Assembly: GCF_036898095.1 (NCBI RefSeq) | Contig: NC_090763.1 | Location: 53,660,968-53,724,967 of the forward strand | Direction: 5' to 3' | Source: Palaemon carinicauda | Lineage: Eukaryota; Arthropoda; Malacostraca; Decapoda; Palaemonidae | Length of the DNA stretch: 64,000 bases | Shown here: positions 34,546 through 44,997 of the stretch, piece after piece | How the letters are laid out: each line of letters opens with the position of its first letter | Position numbering within the stretch: position 1 is the stretch's first letter | Notes under the pieces: generated by a model | Databases searched by the model: none | What the model saw: only the letters and a program-made list of their open reading frames with translations | What the model was told of the DNA's origin: nothing | Program-made: the position numbers and the translations under genes

Positions 34546-34907
34546 TTAAAAGTGAGAGTCCATACTCTCTTCGTCACCATAATTAATTCAAATTAATTCC
34601 AAAAGCTTGCTAAGCTAAAGATAAAGCTTCCTGAATAGCGAAGGCTAAACTCTAGAGCAAATACATCACCAAATCGTGAACAATAACTCCAGAATCAACA
34701 GCGTATCCAAGTAGGTCTAGCCGGAGGCACGACAGAGGAAAAATTGAGTTCTTGTTGACAAGAAGTACTTGAGTACCTGCTCACAGATGGCGCTGTTGTG
34801 TACACCCCCACCTGTATAGCGATCGCTGGCGTATCCCGACCGTAGATTTCTGTCGGGCAACAGAGTTGACAGCTACATGATCATCGGGTAAGATTAATAT
34901 TGAAAAT

Positions 34908-35638
34908 TACTATGTAAACAGTAAATGGCAACATTTTTGAAGATTTCAAATTGCCCTACAAATCTATCCTGGCAACTCTTATGCCTGTTTCTGGCCAAAG
35001 AGAGATATAAAGGCAAAAAATGTGGCAGAACAGCATGGCAAGTCTTATAATAACCTTCATATCTTGATCCTTGGTTACAATGGGTACCAGCTAAACATTT
35101 TTTAGCTGTCTATTCATTAAATAAGGCTAGCAAGGTATAAAGATGGTATCCTCTGTCTTGATGGCAATTTACTCAACTAAAGAGTAATAAGATAAAAAAG
35201 ACTAGCTAATGAGGCCCTAAGAAATAAACTTTCTTAATTGGATGAATTCATTCTAGGCACAGCGAAAAGACAATGGACAAAAGAGAACAAAAATCTTATT
35301 AAAGTACGGTTGTTCTTAAATATTCGTAACTAAATATCCTGTACTGTACGGTATCCTAAAACTTCGGAAAAACGGAACACAGTGATGTAGTTAACAAAAA
35401 AACACTCTATATAAAAATTGGACTTAACTAAAGAGGTTCAAAGTGTAAAAGAAAATTGTAACCAGCAAGGATTCAAATAAAATGAAATAGAAATGTACAC
35501 TATACTAAAATAGGAAGCTAGGAACCCTCAATGAAATAAATTTACTGTACTACAGAAAATAAACCAAGGCAATAATTCTTACAATACTGTACAATTAACT
35601 ATACTGTATGATATTGTAGTGAAAATAAAGAAAAAAAA
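34908..35638. other. Intronic DNA between DIRS copies C and D
   Basis: AT-rich, no gene or transposon end seen. Its last 62 bases (35639-35700) are duplicated at 42256-42317 beyond element D. Confidence 0.5.
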
Positions 35639-35939
35639 ATTAATTGCAAAACTGAACACATTAATGAAAATCACTGAAGCAACTATTTATACAACAAAAT
35701 GTTATTTTTATAATAAAATAAATTTTTGAATATACTTACCCGGTGATTATATAAGCTGCAACTCTGTTGCTCGACAGAAAACTCTACGTTAAAAATCCGC
35801 CAGCGATCGCAATGCAGGTAGGGGGTGTACTTCAACAGCGCCATCTGTCGTGCAGGTACTCAGTACTCAATGTAAACACAGAACTCAATTTTCTCCTCGG
35901 TCCACTGGGTCTCTATTGGGGAGGAAAGGAGGGTCCTTT

Positions 35940-36033
35940 AATATATAATCACCGGGTAAGTATATTCAAAAATTTATTTTATTATAAAAATAACATTTTT
36001 CAATATTAAACTTAGCCGGTGATTATATAAGCT
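35940..36033 (-). repeat. ICR of DIRS copy D
   Basis: Joined antisense copy of both element ends (ttattataaaaataac, then atttttcaatattaaac, flanked by the ITR starts), as in copies A, C, E and F. Confidence 0.88.
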
Positions 36034-36425
36034 GATTCACACCCAGGGGGGTGGGTAGAGACCAGCAATAATTGTTTACATTATTATGAGCTAAGGATTT
36101 TTTATTTCATTTTAGCAGTTATTCAAAATAACAAACATAAAATAAATAAGTACCTGGTCTCTGCCTTTTTAAGTACGTCTTCCTTACGGAGCCTCGCGAT
36201 CCTCTTAGGATGCTGAGCGACCCCTAGGAGCTGAAGTATCAAGGGTTGCAACCCATACAACAGGACCTCATCAAAACCTCTAATCTAGGCGCTTCTCAAG
36301 AAATGACTTTGACCACCCGCCAAATCAAGTAGGATGCGAAAGGCTTCTTAGCCTTCCGGACAACCCAAAAACAATAATAAAACATTTCAAGAGAAAGATT
36401 AAAAAGGTTATGGAATTAGGGAATT

Positions 36426-37500
36426 GTAGTGGTTGAGCCCTCACCCACTACTGCACTCGTTGCTACGAATGGTCCCAGAGTGTAGCAGTTCTCGTAAAGA
36501 GACTGGACATTCTTAAGATAAAAAGACGCGAACACTGACTTGCTTTTCCAATAGGTTGCGTTGATTATACTTTGCAGATCTATTTTGTTTAAAGGCCACG
36601 GAAGTTGCGACAGCTCTAACTTCGTGTGTCCTTACCTTCAGCAAAGCTTGGTCTTCCTCATTCAGATGGGAATGAGCTTCTCGTATTAACAGTCTGATAA
36701 AATTGAATAAAGCATTCTTTGACATAGGCAAAGATGGTTTCTTAACTGAACACCATAAAGCTTCAGACGGGCCTCGTAAAGGTTTAGTTCGTTTTAAATA
36801 GAACTTAAGAGCTCTTACAGGACATAAGACTCTTTCTAGTTCATTTCCAACCATACGATAAGTTTGGAATATCGAACGATATTGGCCAAGGCCGAGAAGG
36901 CAGCTCGTTTTTGGCTAGAAAACCAAGTTGTAGAACATGTAGCCGTTTCGGATGAGAATCCGATGTTCTTGCTGAAGGCATGAATCTCACTGACTCTTTT
37001 AGCTGTGGCTAAGCATACCAGGAAAAGAGTCTTTAAGGTGAGATCTTTCAGGGAGGCTGACTGTAGCGGTTCGAACCTGTCTGACATAAGGAATCTTAGT
37101 ACCACGTCTAAATTCCAACCAGGTGTAACCAAACGACGCTCCTTCGTGGTCTCAAAAGACTTAAGGAGGTCCTGTAGATCTTTATTGTTGGAAAGATCTA
37201 AGCCTCTGTGACGGAAGACTGATGCCAACATGCTTCTGTAACCCTTGATAGTGGGAGCTGAAAGAGATCGTTCTTTCCTCAGATATAAGAGGAAGTCAGC
37301 TATTTGAGTTACAGAGGTACTGGCCGAGGATACGGATACTGACTTGCACCAGTTTCGGAAGATTTCCCACTTCGATTGGTAGACTCTAAGGGTGGATGTT
37401 CTCCTTGCTCTAGCAATCGCTCTGGCTGCCTCCTTCGAAAAGCCTCTAGCTCTCGAGTGTCTTTCGATAGTCTGAAGGCAGTCAGACGAAGAGCGTGGAG
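36426..37500 (-). pseudogene. Tyrosine recombinase of copy D, frameshifted
   Basis: The N-terminal and middle parts (RARGFSKEAARAIARARR, AKRVSEIHAF) lie in the frame ending at 36836. The C-terminal part (KFYLKRTKPLRG, THEVRAVATS) lies in the frame ending at 36513, and a further indel near 36585 destroys the Trp-Tyr end. Not functional. Confidence 0.8.
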
Positions 37501-38515
37501 GCCTTGGTGTACCTTCTTTACGCGTGGCTGACGTAGAAGGTCCACCCTTAGGGGAAGTGTTCTGGGAACGTCTACTAGCCATCGAAGTACCTCGGTGAAC
37601 CATTCTCTCGCGGGCCAGAGGGAAGCAACTAGCGTCAACCTTGTCCCTTCGTGAGAGGCGAACTTCTGCAGTACCTTGTTGACAATCTTGAACGGAGGGA
37701 ATGCATATAGATCTAGATGTGACCAATCTAGTAGAAAGGCATCTATATGAACTGCTGCTGGGTCCGGGATTGGTGAGCAAAATATTGGGAGCCTCTTGGT
37801 CATCGAGGTTGCGAAGAGATCTATGGTTGGCTGGCCCCAGGTGGCCCAAAGTCTCTTGCATACATCCTTGTGGAGGGTCCATTCTGTTGGAATTATTTGT
37901 CCCTTCCGACTGAGACAATCTGCCATGACATTCAAGTTGCCTTGGATGAACCTCGTTACTAGTGATATGTCTAGACCTTTTGACCAGGTGAGGAGGTCCC
38001 TTGCGATCTCGTACAACGTCAGAGAGTAGGTCCCTCCTTGCTTGGAGATGTACGCCAAAGCCGTGGTGTTGTCCGAGTTCACCTCCACCACTTTGCCTTG
38101 AAGGAGAGACCTGAAGCTTTTCCAGGTCAGACGTACTGCCAGTAGCTCCTTGCAGTTGAAATGCATTGTCCTTTGACTCGAGTTCCATAATCCCGAGCAT
38201 TCCCGACCGTCTAATGTCGCACCCCAGCCTACGTCCGATGCGTCCGAGAAGAGAACGTGGTTGGGAGTCTGAACAGTCAGGGGAAGACCCTCTCTAAGGT
38301 TGATATAGTCCTTTCACCAAGTCAGACAAGACTTTATCTTTCCGGAAACCGGGATCGAGACCGCTTCTAGCGTCTTGTTCTTTTTCCAGTGAAAAGCTAG
38401 ATGGTATAGAAGAGGACGGAGGTGTAGTCTTCCTAGTGACACAAATTGATCCACGGATGACAGTGTCCCTACCAGACTCATCCACAGCCTGACTGAGCAG
38501 CGTTCCTTCTTCAGC
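37309..38515 (-). pseudogene. RT tail, RNase H and MT-like domain of copy D
   Basis: RT survives only from about KKERCSVRLWMSL onward. A frame of 285 codons (37309-38166) joins the end of RNase H (NCKELLAV, NSDNTTALAYI) to the MT domain (WGQPTIDLFAT, YAFPPF, WPAREWF), showing the native RNase H-MT fusion that is also seen in copy E. Confidence 0.8.
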
Positions 38516-38539
38516 ATCTTCTGGATGGATAGCAGGGCT

Positions 38540-40838
38540 GGGGGCTGATCGTCTTGTTCAGCAACGTCCTCATCAGAGGGTTCCTCATCCGAAACTGATG
38601 AGGAAACGGCAACGGAGTGGGCAACGTCTGACTCGCTGAATCCGGTCGCACTGGTGGATGCGTGACGGAGCCGGACGCAATATCATGGAACTGCTGCACA
38701 GTCTGTGAACTGTCAACAACCATGGGTGCGCGAGGAAGTACAGCGTCAACCCGAAACTGTCTAGACCGTCTGGGTTGTGCAGTCAACACCCTACCGGGTT
38801 GCTGAGGTTGACGCACTGCGTCACAACAAGTCACCTCTGCTGGTTGTTGAACGTCCTGAACGTCAACAACCACCTCCGAGCGTTGCTTAACGTCAACGTG
38901 CGACTGGCAACCCACACTGGGTCGCATCGGTGGAGGAACCACCTCAACTGGCAGACGCGAGTAGGTTACCTCAGCGTCAACAGGGCGCACAACCGACCGG
39001 TTGGAAGGTTGTTGGCCAGAAGGAGGAACCACCTCAACTGGCAGACGCGAGTAGGTTACCTCAGCGTCAACAGGGCGCACAACCGACCGGTTGGAAGGTT
39101 GTTGGCCAGAAGGAGGAACCACCTCAACTGGCAGACGCGAGTAGGTTACCTCAGCGTCAACAGGGCGCACAACCGACCGGTTGGAAGGTTGTTGGCCAGA
39201 AGGTTCTTCTCCGCATTTAAGTCCTCTATCAAGGACGCAAGCTTGGACTGCATGGCTTGCAGCAAAGCCCATTTAGGGTCTACGGGAGCAGGTGTGGCAA
39301 CAGACGGGGTTAGCGACTGAGGCGGAACCGTTTACCATCCCTGAAAGCCTTGTTATGTGTGACATAATAGTACAGCAAAACTTCAAAGGCTTGACAAAAG
39401 CTGAGAAGTTGACCTGTAAACAACTTGGAGCGTCTCCTGGCTAGGCGCCAGGGCGAGTCTACCAGAATTGAGAAGTCTATCTGGGCAGAGGCATGAACTC
39501 CCAAGCCGAGAACTTCTCTCGTGTCATATCAGACTCTCGCTCTATAAGCCAGTTTAAAAGAAGGTAAATCAAAGGCTGTATCCCTAAAAACTCCTCCTGG
39601 TGCAAAAACCAGTCGCCTAGCCAACGTAACGCTCTCTAGGAGAGCGAGAGAGCACTAGCTTAAAAACAACGGCTTCGAAGTAGCTAGGCCTAGTGTAAGT
39701 TCTGACGTTTAGGCGAACGAGGAGCAGCAGTTACAAGATCCGGACGAAGATCCTTAAAAAAAAAAATCATCATGATTTAATTAAAGTCCATAGGAGGCTA
39801 AGCAGCTTAAGGCTCCTCTCCATCTGACAGAGTCCTCAAGGGAATATCAGTAGGAGGGAGAACAGCAACTTCCTCATCTACAGGAACCTTGTCCGATAAA
39901 AGCTAGGTTACCTCAGTGAGTCTCTCACTGGAGCATTAGTAGCAGACCAGAAGGCAACGTCATGTAACTGCTTGACAGTCTGTGAACTGTCAACAACTGA
40001 ACTGTCAACCACAACAGGTGCGTGAGGACGTACAGTGTCCACTCGAGACTGCTTTGACTGTCTAGACTGAGCAGTCAAAACAACTCTAGAATGCGGAGGT
40101 TGACGCACCGCGTCAAAACAACTTAGACTGTTGTTGTACCTCGCGAACGTCAACGGAAGGTTCCGTGCGTCGCTGAACGTCAACATGCGGCAGGCAGGGT
40201 ACACTGGAACGCATGGGTGGCGGGACTCTCTCAGCTGGAGTGCGGCAGAAGGTCGCCTCAGCGTCCACAGGACGCACAACCGTGGTTGGTTGTAGGCTAG
40301 AGGTTGGTGTCAACCTTCTCCGCACGAAAGTCCTGCATCAATGACGTTAACTGAGACTGCATGGTCTGCAGCAAAGACCACTTAGGGTCTACAAGAGCAG
40401 GTGCGGCAACAGACGGTGTGACTGCCTGATGCGGTACCGCTTTGCCTCTCTTAGGAGGTGAGCAGTCGTCGAAAGACTGCAGCGAGTCCGAACTGACCCA
40501 GTGGCTACAACTGGGCCGTTGGACTTGCGCAGAAGGGACCGACTTGCGCTTAATAAGCCGCGAGACCTTGGTCCATGGTTTCTTACGAGAAACCTCTTCC
40601 GCAGACGAGAAATAAATGGGCTCTCTCGTCTTTGTGTGGGTGGGGCGATCTTGGGTAGATACGCCCGAAACCACGGAGGGAAAAACGTCTGTTCGTTGAT
40701 CAAGGCCTCTCGAACCCATAAGTCGTTCGACATTACTTCTCCCCTGGGCTTGGGAGCTTGCAAGAGGTCCCGGACTAGGTGAACGACAGGCACGAACAGA
40801 CGAACCCTCGGACGCAACACTGTAACCACTTTGCGCAT
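38540..40838 (-). pseudogene. gag middle region of copy D
   Basis: Frames at 38511-39272, 39908-40279 and 40297-40719 together cover the Gag linker (CSHWVSSDSLQ, RSVVRPVDAEVT). The zinc region and the folded C-terminal part are absent. The break to RT differs in position from that in copy C. Confidence 0.7.
38932..39201 (-). repeat. Three exact 90-bp tandem repeats in the gag linker of copy D
   Basis: Units 38932-39021, 39022-39111 and 39112-39201 are identical by eye. Each keeps frame and encodes 30 residues including SNRSVVRPVDAEVTYSRLP. Identity suggests recent amplification. Confidence 0.93.
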
Positions 40839-41827
40839 ATCACTTTATCGATTTTCTGTTTTGCACTTATTTCACTGAAATCGAAACTTTTACCGATTTC
40901 TACCTGAAACACGCAATTCTACCCTTCATTAAAAGGTAGTAATTGCGAAATCAGTCGTATAATGCAGCTCATTAATACTAGCAAAAAACAGAAAACATAA
41001 ATAAAGATAAAAAATTCAGTGGCTGGGAAAGAGACTAAACACTAGTTCAAATAAACTACGTTTACAATCTCTCACCGCACATAGCCTGGGGACAAGAATA
41101 AAACCCTAGAAACGTTTTACCTTCCTCCCCGTACAGAGACTAGGGACGAGAGTAACACGAGAACAACGTTACCCGCTTGAACGGAACGTTTGCTCTCCTC
41201 TCTCTCCCTCCGTCTCTATCTCTCTTGATTTCGCACCTAAGAGAAGAGCCCAATTATATATCGTCAAAAAAACATGTTATTTGACTAAAGGAAAAAACTG
41301 AAATGTTTTCCAAATAAAAAGTTCCTTTAATTTAGAATTTAAAACATTTAAGCTAAGAAAGAATGAACAAAACGTCAGAATCGATTTACTCTTACTGCAA
41401 AGTGAAACCGTGATACACTCTCTCTCTATCGTAACGATAGAGCGCATGTTGAACGTCCTGAACGTCAACAACTGCGTAGTCTAAAAAACTAAACGTTAGT
41501 TCATCTTTGAAAACAGTACGAAGACTATCAAAGAAATTCTTTCATAAAACATTAAATTTAAAAAGTTTTTAATTCTTTAAAGGCTAAATACGATATAACG
41601 GGCTCAACGTTGATTAACTTCGGTTCCAAGTTAGGACCGCCTACTATCAGGAAAGGTCGCATATAAACAAAACATAAAAATTTATTTTTATATGTTTATA
41701 ATAAATGGAAAGTTAATCGAAGAGGCCTAATAAAGGCGGAGAGATATAAAATATATAGATCTATAACGTGTTGAGCAAAATTACTAAAAACCTAAACACA
41801 CTTCCGTCTAAGGGAAGGGTCGGCCAT
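40838..41827 (-). other. Non-coding filler replacing the gag 5' part in copy D
   Basis: Homologous to 33600-34545 of copy C: the same preserved ATG (MADPSLRRKC), the same CT-rich block and the same return to gag at CAGTGTTGCG. Stops in all frames. Confidence 0.75.
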
Positions 41828-42201
41828 TTAAAAGTGAAAGAGAGTCCATACTCTCTTTGTCACCATAATTAAATCTATCCAAAACGAGTTCAAGTTTTGA
41901 GATGAAGATAAAACACCTGCATAGCGAAAGCTCAAAACTAGAATAGTGTACTTCACCAAATAGTTGTGAAAACAAATCCAGTTAGTAACAGCGAATTAGT
42001 AGGTCTTGCCGGTAGCCCGACAGAGAGAAAATTGAGTTCTGTGTTTACATTGAGTACTGAGTACCTGCACGACAGATGGCGCTGTTGAAGTACACCCCCT
42101 ACCTGCATTGCGATCGCTGGCGGATTTTTAACGTAGAGTTTTCTGTCGAGCAACAGAGTTGCAGCTTATATAATCACCGGCTAAGTTTAATATTGAAAAA
42201 T

Positions 42202-42372
42202 AATACTGACACCTTTAAGGAGGGGGAGGAAGATAAGGATTGATAACGATTTTTAATTAATTGCAAAACTGAACACATTAATGAAAATCACTGAAGCAAC
42301 TATTTATACAACAAAATAATACTGACACCTTTAAGGAGGGGGAGGAAGATAAGGATTGATAACGATTTTTAA
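42202..42372 (+). repeat. 116-bp tandem duplication holding the empty target of element D
   Basis: The sequence aatactgacacc...aacgattttt occurs at 42202 and again at 42318. The piece between (42256-42317) repeats the 62 bases left of element D. The second copy therefore contains the uninterrupted site caacAAAATaatactg at 42310-42324. Confidence 0.88.
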
Positions 42373-42959
42373 CACTATCCTATATTTCAAGAAAACATTT
42401 GCTATATCACACTCAAGACAGTAGCAAAACATTTAATTATTTTTTAGCAGCAAGAATGAAAGAAGAATCAACTTGAAAAAGAAATTCTGGCAAATAAACC
42501 ATGCATACATTACAAGAATTCTGGTATTTATCAACTCAAAAGAACATAATGTACCAGTATAAGGAATAATAAACACAAAGTTTTAGTATGCAGAGTCCTA
42601 CAGTACTTCATATTCTACTTGAATATCAATGTCTCCTTTCAATACATTAGGACTTAAAAACTTAAATCATTTTGCATGATCTGTGTACTTAACTGATTCA
42701 ATTGTTATTCCATATGAATATTCTTCAATTCCCCTTTTTCTTAGTTAAAAAAAACTCACAACAGTGCAAAGAACAGTGAATGCTATTACCTGTACTTCAC
42801 GAGAACAAAATACTAATGGCTCTCATAAACATTGACATCCATGATCATGAAAAGATTCAGTGAGTGCAACATAGAGGATCAAAACAAAAGCTGTGAAAGC
42901 TCAAGTATAAAAAACAAAAGGCTAAATGAAAGGAACTATAAGAACATGTTAAACCTTAC
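42373..42959. other. Intronic DNA of the FAM149-family gene
   Basis: AT-rich; no coding similarity or transposon end seen between the duplication and the exon at 42960. Confidence 0.45.
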
Positions 42960-43071
42960 CCCAGGTTTTACTAGGCCTCGCGTTAACATCTGAACGCTGC
43001 GATGCTGACATCATAGTACCTTTCATAGTCAACATTCTATCATCTCGGGTAATGGGAGGGAACTGCTGAAC
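42960..43071 (-). CDS. FAM149-family gene, internal exon
   Basis: Acceptor aattacttgcag and donor gtaagg flank 112 bases reading VQQFPPITRDDRMLTMKGT and MMSASQRSDVNARPSKTW plus one base. It starts in phase 0, matching the phase-0 end of exon 44216-44387. The FPPIT pattern echoes LPPIT in that exon. The region is poorly conserved in the family, so assignment rests on splice sites and phase. Confidence 0.6.
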
Positions 43072-44215
43072 CTGCAAGTAATTACATTTGGTGGTGCAAC
43101 ATAAAATGAAGTTGCATTTGTTTAGCCTAGAAGTTAATAAAGCTAAGGAAATAGTGCAGAATCCTATTCAAGAGTAGAAATAACTTACAAGAAACTTTAT
43201 ATTCTTCAAGAGATTGAAGTTAAAAAGTAATTGTTATTAGAATGATAAATCATTTATCAATTTGTGAACCTAACAGTCATGTTACTGTCATTTACTATTC
43301 AGCACTTAAAATAAAAATCATCAGAAATTACAAAGACTAAAACAAATACAGAACAATGAGAGCCAACCTTCCCAACTTAACTCGATAACAATGGGGTCCA
43401 TTCCTTGAAAATTACTGGAATTTACAGAAACCAAAAATCTTTGTAATTTTATAACTATGAATAATTATCCTCCCTGATTACCCACAACAGGAGTGTAGAA
43501 TTTGAATTTGGAAAATACAACATACGGTTACGATGAATTGCAAATGCCTAGTATATTGAATATTTGCCATCAAATTGATACCAATTGCCCATTTTTCCTT
43601 TGACATTGAGGGAAAACATACTAGAGCCCTGTCACCTTGAAACCTTGGTCTGATTAAGAATGCAGTGCATCTGTCAATGGTTTCGCTACACAAATTTTAA
43701 ATCCCCACACAGTACATGTTTCAAAATATAGTATAGGTTGTATAGCACCAGACTGTTACTCTTCTATTATATTTCAATAAATCTCATAAATGTATCGAGA
43801 CCTATCTGAATGATGGCAACAAACTTTTTTTTATATCTGAAAAGATCAATTATTGGCCGATTTATTCTTCAGAGTTATTATAATGTTCTTGTACCACAAT
43901 TTTATTCATACAAAGCAATACTACTGCATTAGAGTAAGCTATTGAAATTTCTATTTCAACTGAAATAGAAATTGATGTCTATGTCTTAGATTCCAATACA
44001 AATATTTACATCATAAATAACGATTTAAAGGGTACTTCTAAACCATATGGCACTCGTAAATAGCTTGCTGGGAGTAAAATTGGAAAAAAAATAGGATGCA
44101 TGATGCTGAGTACCACATGCAATTAGTTATAAAACACACATCATTGTTAAATAATATAAAAAAATAAAAATGCTTCAGAAAGCACCAAAAACTTACTGTA
44201 GCTACTGCTTCTTAC
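43072..44215. other. Intron of the FAM149-family gene
   Basis: AT-rich intronic DNA; nothing recognised. Confidence 0.5.
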
Positions 44216-44387
44216 CCTTACTGGTACAGCTGAACTGTCAGTGATGGGAGGTAAAAAAGGAATGTGTCTTGACCATACTGGACCGAGGTGCTCCTCCATG
44301 CCACCTTCATTCTCAGACCCTACATTATCAGTCCCCAGCTCTTGTATTGTAAACTGTCTGTTAAGGTGTTGGAATCTTTCTTGAATT
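44216..44387 (-). CDS. FAM149-family gene, internal exon
   Basis: A strong acceptor (ggtttccattttctag) precedes 44387 and the donor gtaagaag follows 44216. The reading frame IQERFQHLNRQFTIQELG, then an acidic stretch and RHIPFLPPITDSSAVPVR, is open over 172 bases. Its first base completes the AG left by either exon 48069 or exon 52891, giving Arg. Confidence 0.65.
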
Positions 44388-44869
44388 CTAGAAAATGGAA
44401 ACCAAAAGAAAAATAGTCTGAGATTTTGTTAACAAAGTTAAGTGAAAAATACATAATTACAACTGACATAGTGATACACCAAAAAATGTCAAAATTTAAC
44501 ATTGGAGTAAATCCTTAAAATGTCGAGAACACAGATGCAGACCATTACTTCTATAGCTTAGGTCAATGGCTATACCATTTGAGGTCCATTTAACTAGAAT
44601 CACATGCACCACAGAAAAAGATTACAGCATTCTTATAAAGCCATAAAGAGGCTTAGCATAGCATTAAGAAATTTAACTTCATCAAATCTATTGGTCCAAA
44701 ATTATTTTTTCAAATGGTTCTAGATCTTATTTACATGAAACAAAAATAACATTGTTGCCTTTGATGCAGCCTAAAAGTAGTCAGTGGATCCATGCACAAA
44801 ACCTTCTACTGAAATCTGGGTGGGTAACCCAAGTCCTACAAATTATGATGAATATTATAATTTTTTATA
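44388..44869. other. Intron of the FAM149-family gene
   Basis: AT-rich intronic DNA; nothing recognised before the family-3 terminus at about 44875. Confidence 0.5.
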
Positions 44870-44960
44870 CATTACTTGGATAAACAAACCTGAGTCCTTT
44901 AGAATAGGAATATACTTTTAGTGGTGCTGGAATGGTCATTGAATCATTATCTTAGCAACC

Positions 44961-44965
44961 AATAA

Positions 44966-44996
<31 letters not shown>

Positions 44997-44997
44997 A
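44961..44997. repeat. (AAT)n microsatellite
   Basis: About twelve AAT units with one interruption. Confidence 0.9.

Larger units (their letters stand above)
28424..34907 (-). mobile_element. DIRS-type non-autonomous copy C (family 1)
   Basis: 6.5 kb, minus orientation. The left end is tgttattttcattag and the right end is aagattaatattgaaaa; ITRs of about 160 bp (28458-28620 and 34735-34892) carry the CCCGATGATCATG variant. The ICR is at 28663-28753. Content from the right: leader, gag start only (34545), about 950 bases of non-coding filler, gag middle with a 21-bp minisatellite, an internal deletion fusing gag to RT just at the catalytic DD (about 31472), RNase H, MT, YR with a frameshift, ICR. 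It lies in the 18.5-kb FAM149 intron, in sense. Confidence 0.9.
35701..42201 (-). mobile_element. DIRS-type non-autonomous copy D (family 1)
   Basis: 6.5 kb, minus orientation. ITRs of 162 bp (35734-35895 and 42025-42186) with the CCCGGTGATTATATA variant, almost identical by eye. ICR at about 35940-36033. From the right: leader, gag start (41827), about 990 bases of filler, gag middle with three 90-bp repeats, a deletion joining gag to RT near 38540, RNase H-MT, YR with a frameshift, ICR. The left core is AAAAT at 35696-35700 and the right core AAAAT at 42197-42201. Confidence 0.92.

Noticed and set aside
35696..42372. 116-bp target-site duplication caused by element D
   Set aside because: The sequence immediately left of D is only the 62-bp half and is not preceded by the other half; a prior tandem duplication explains it better.
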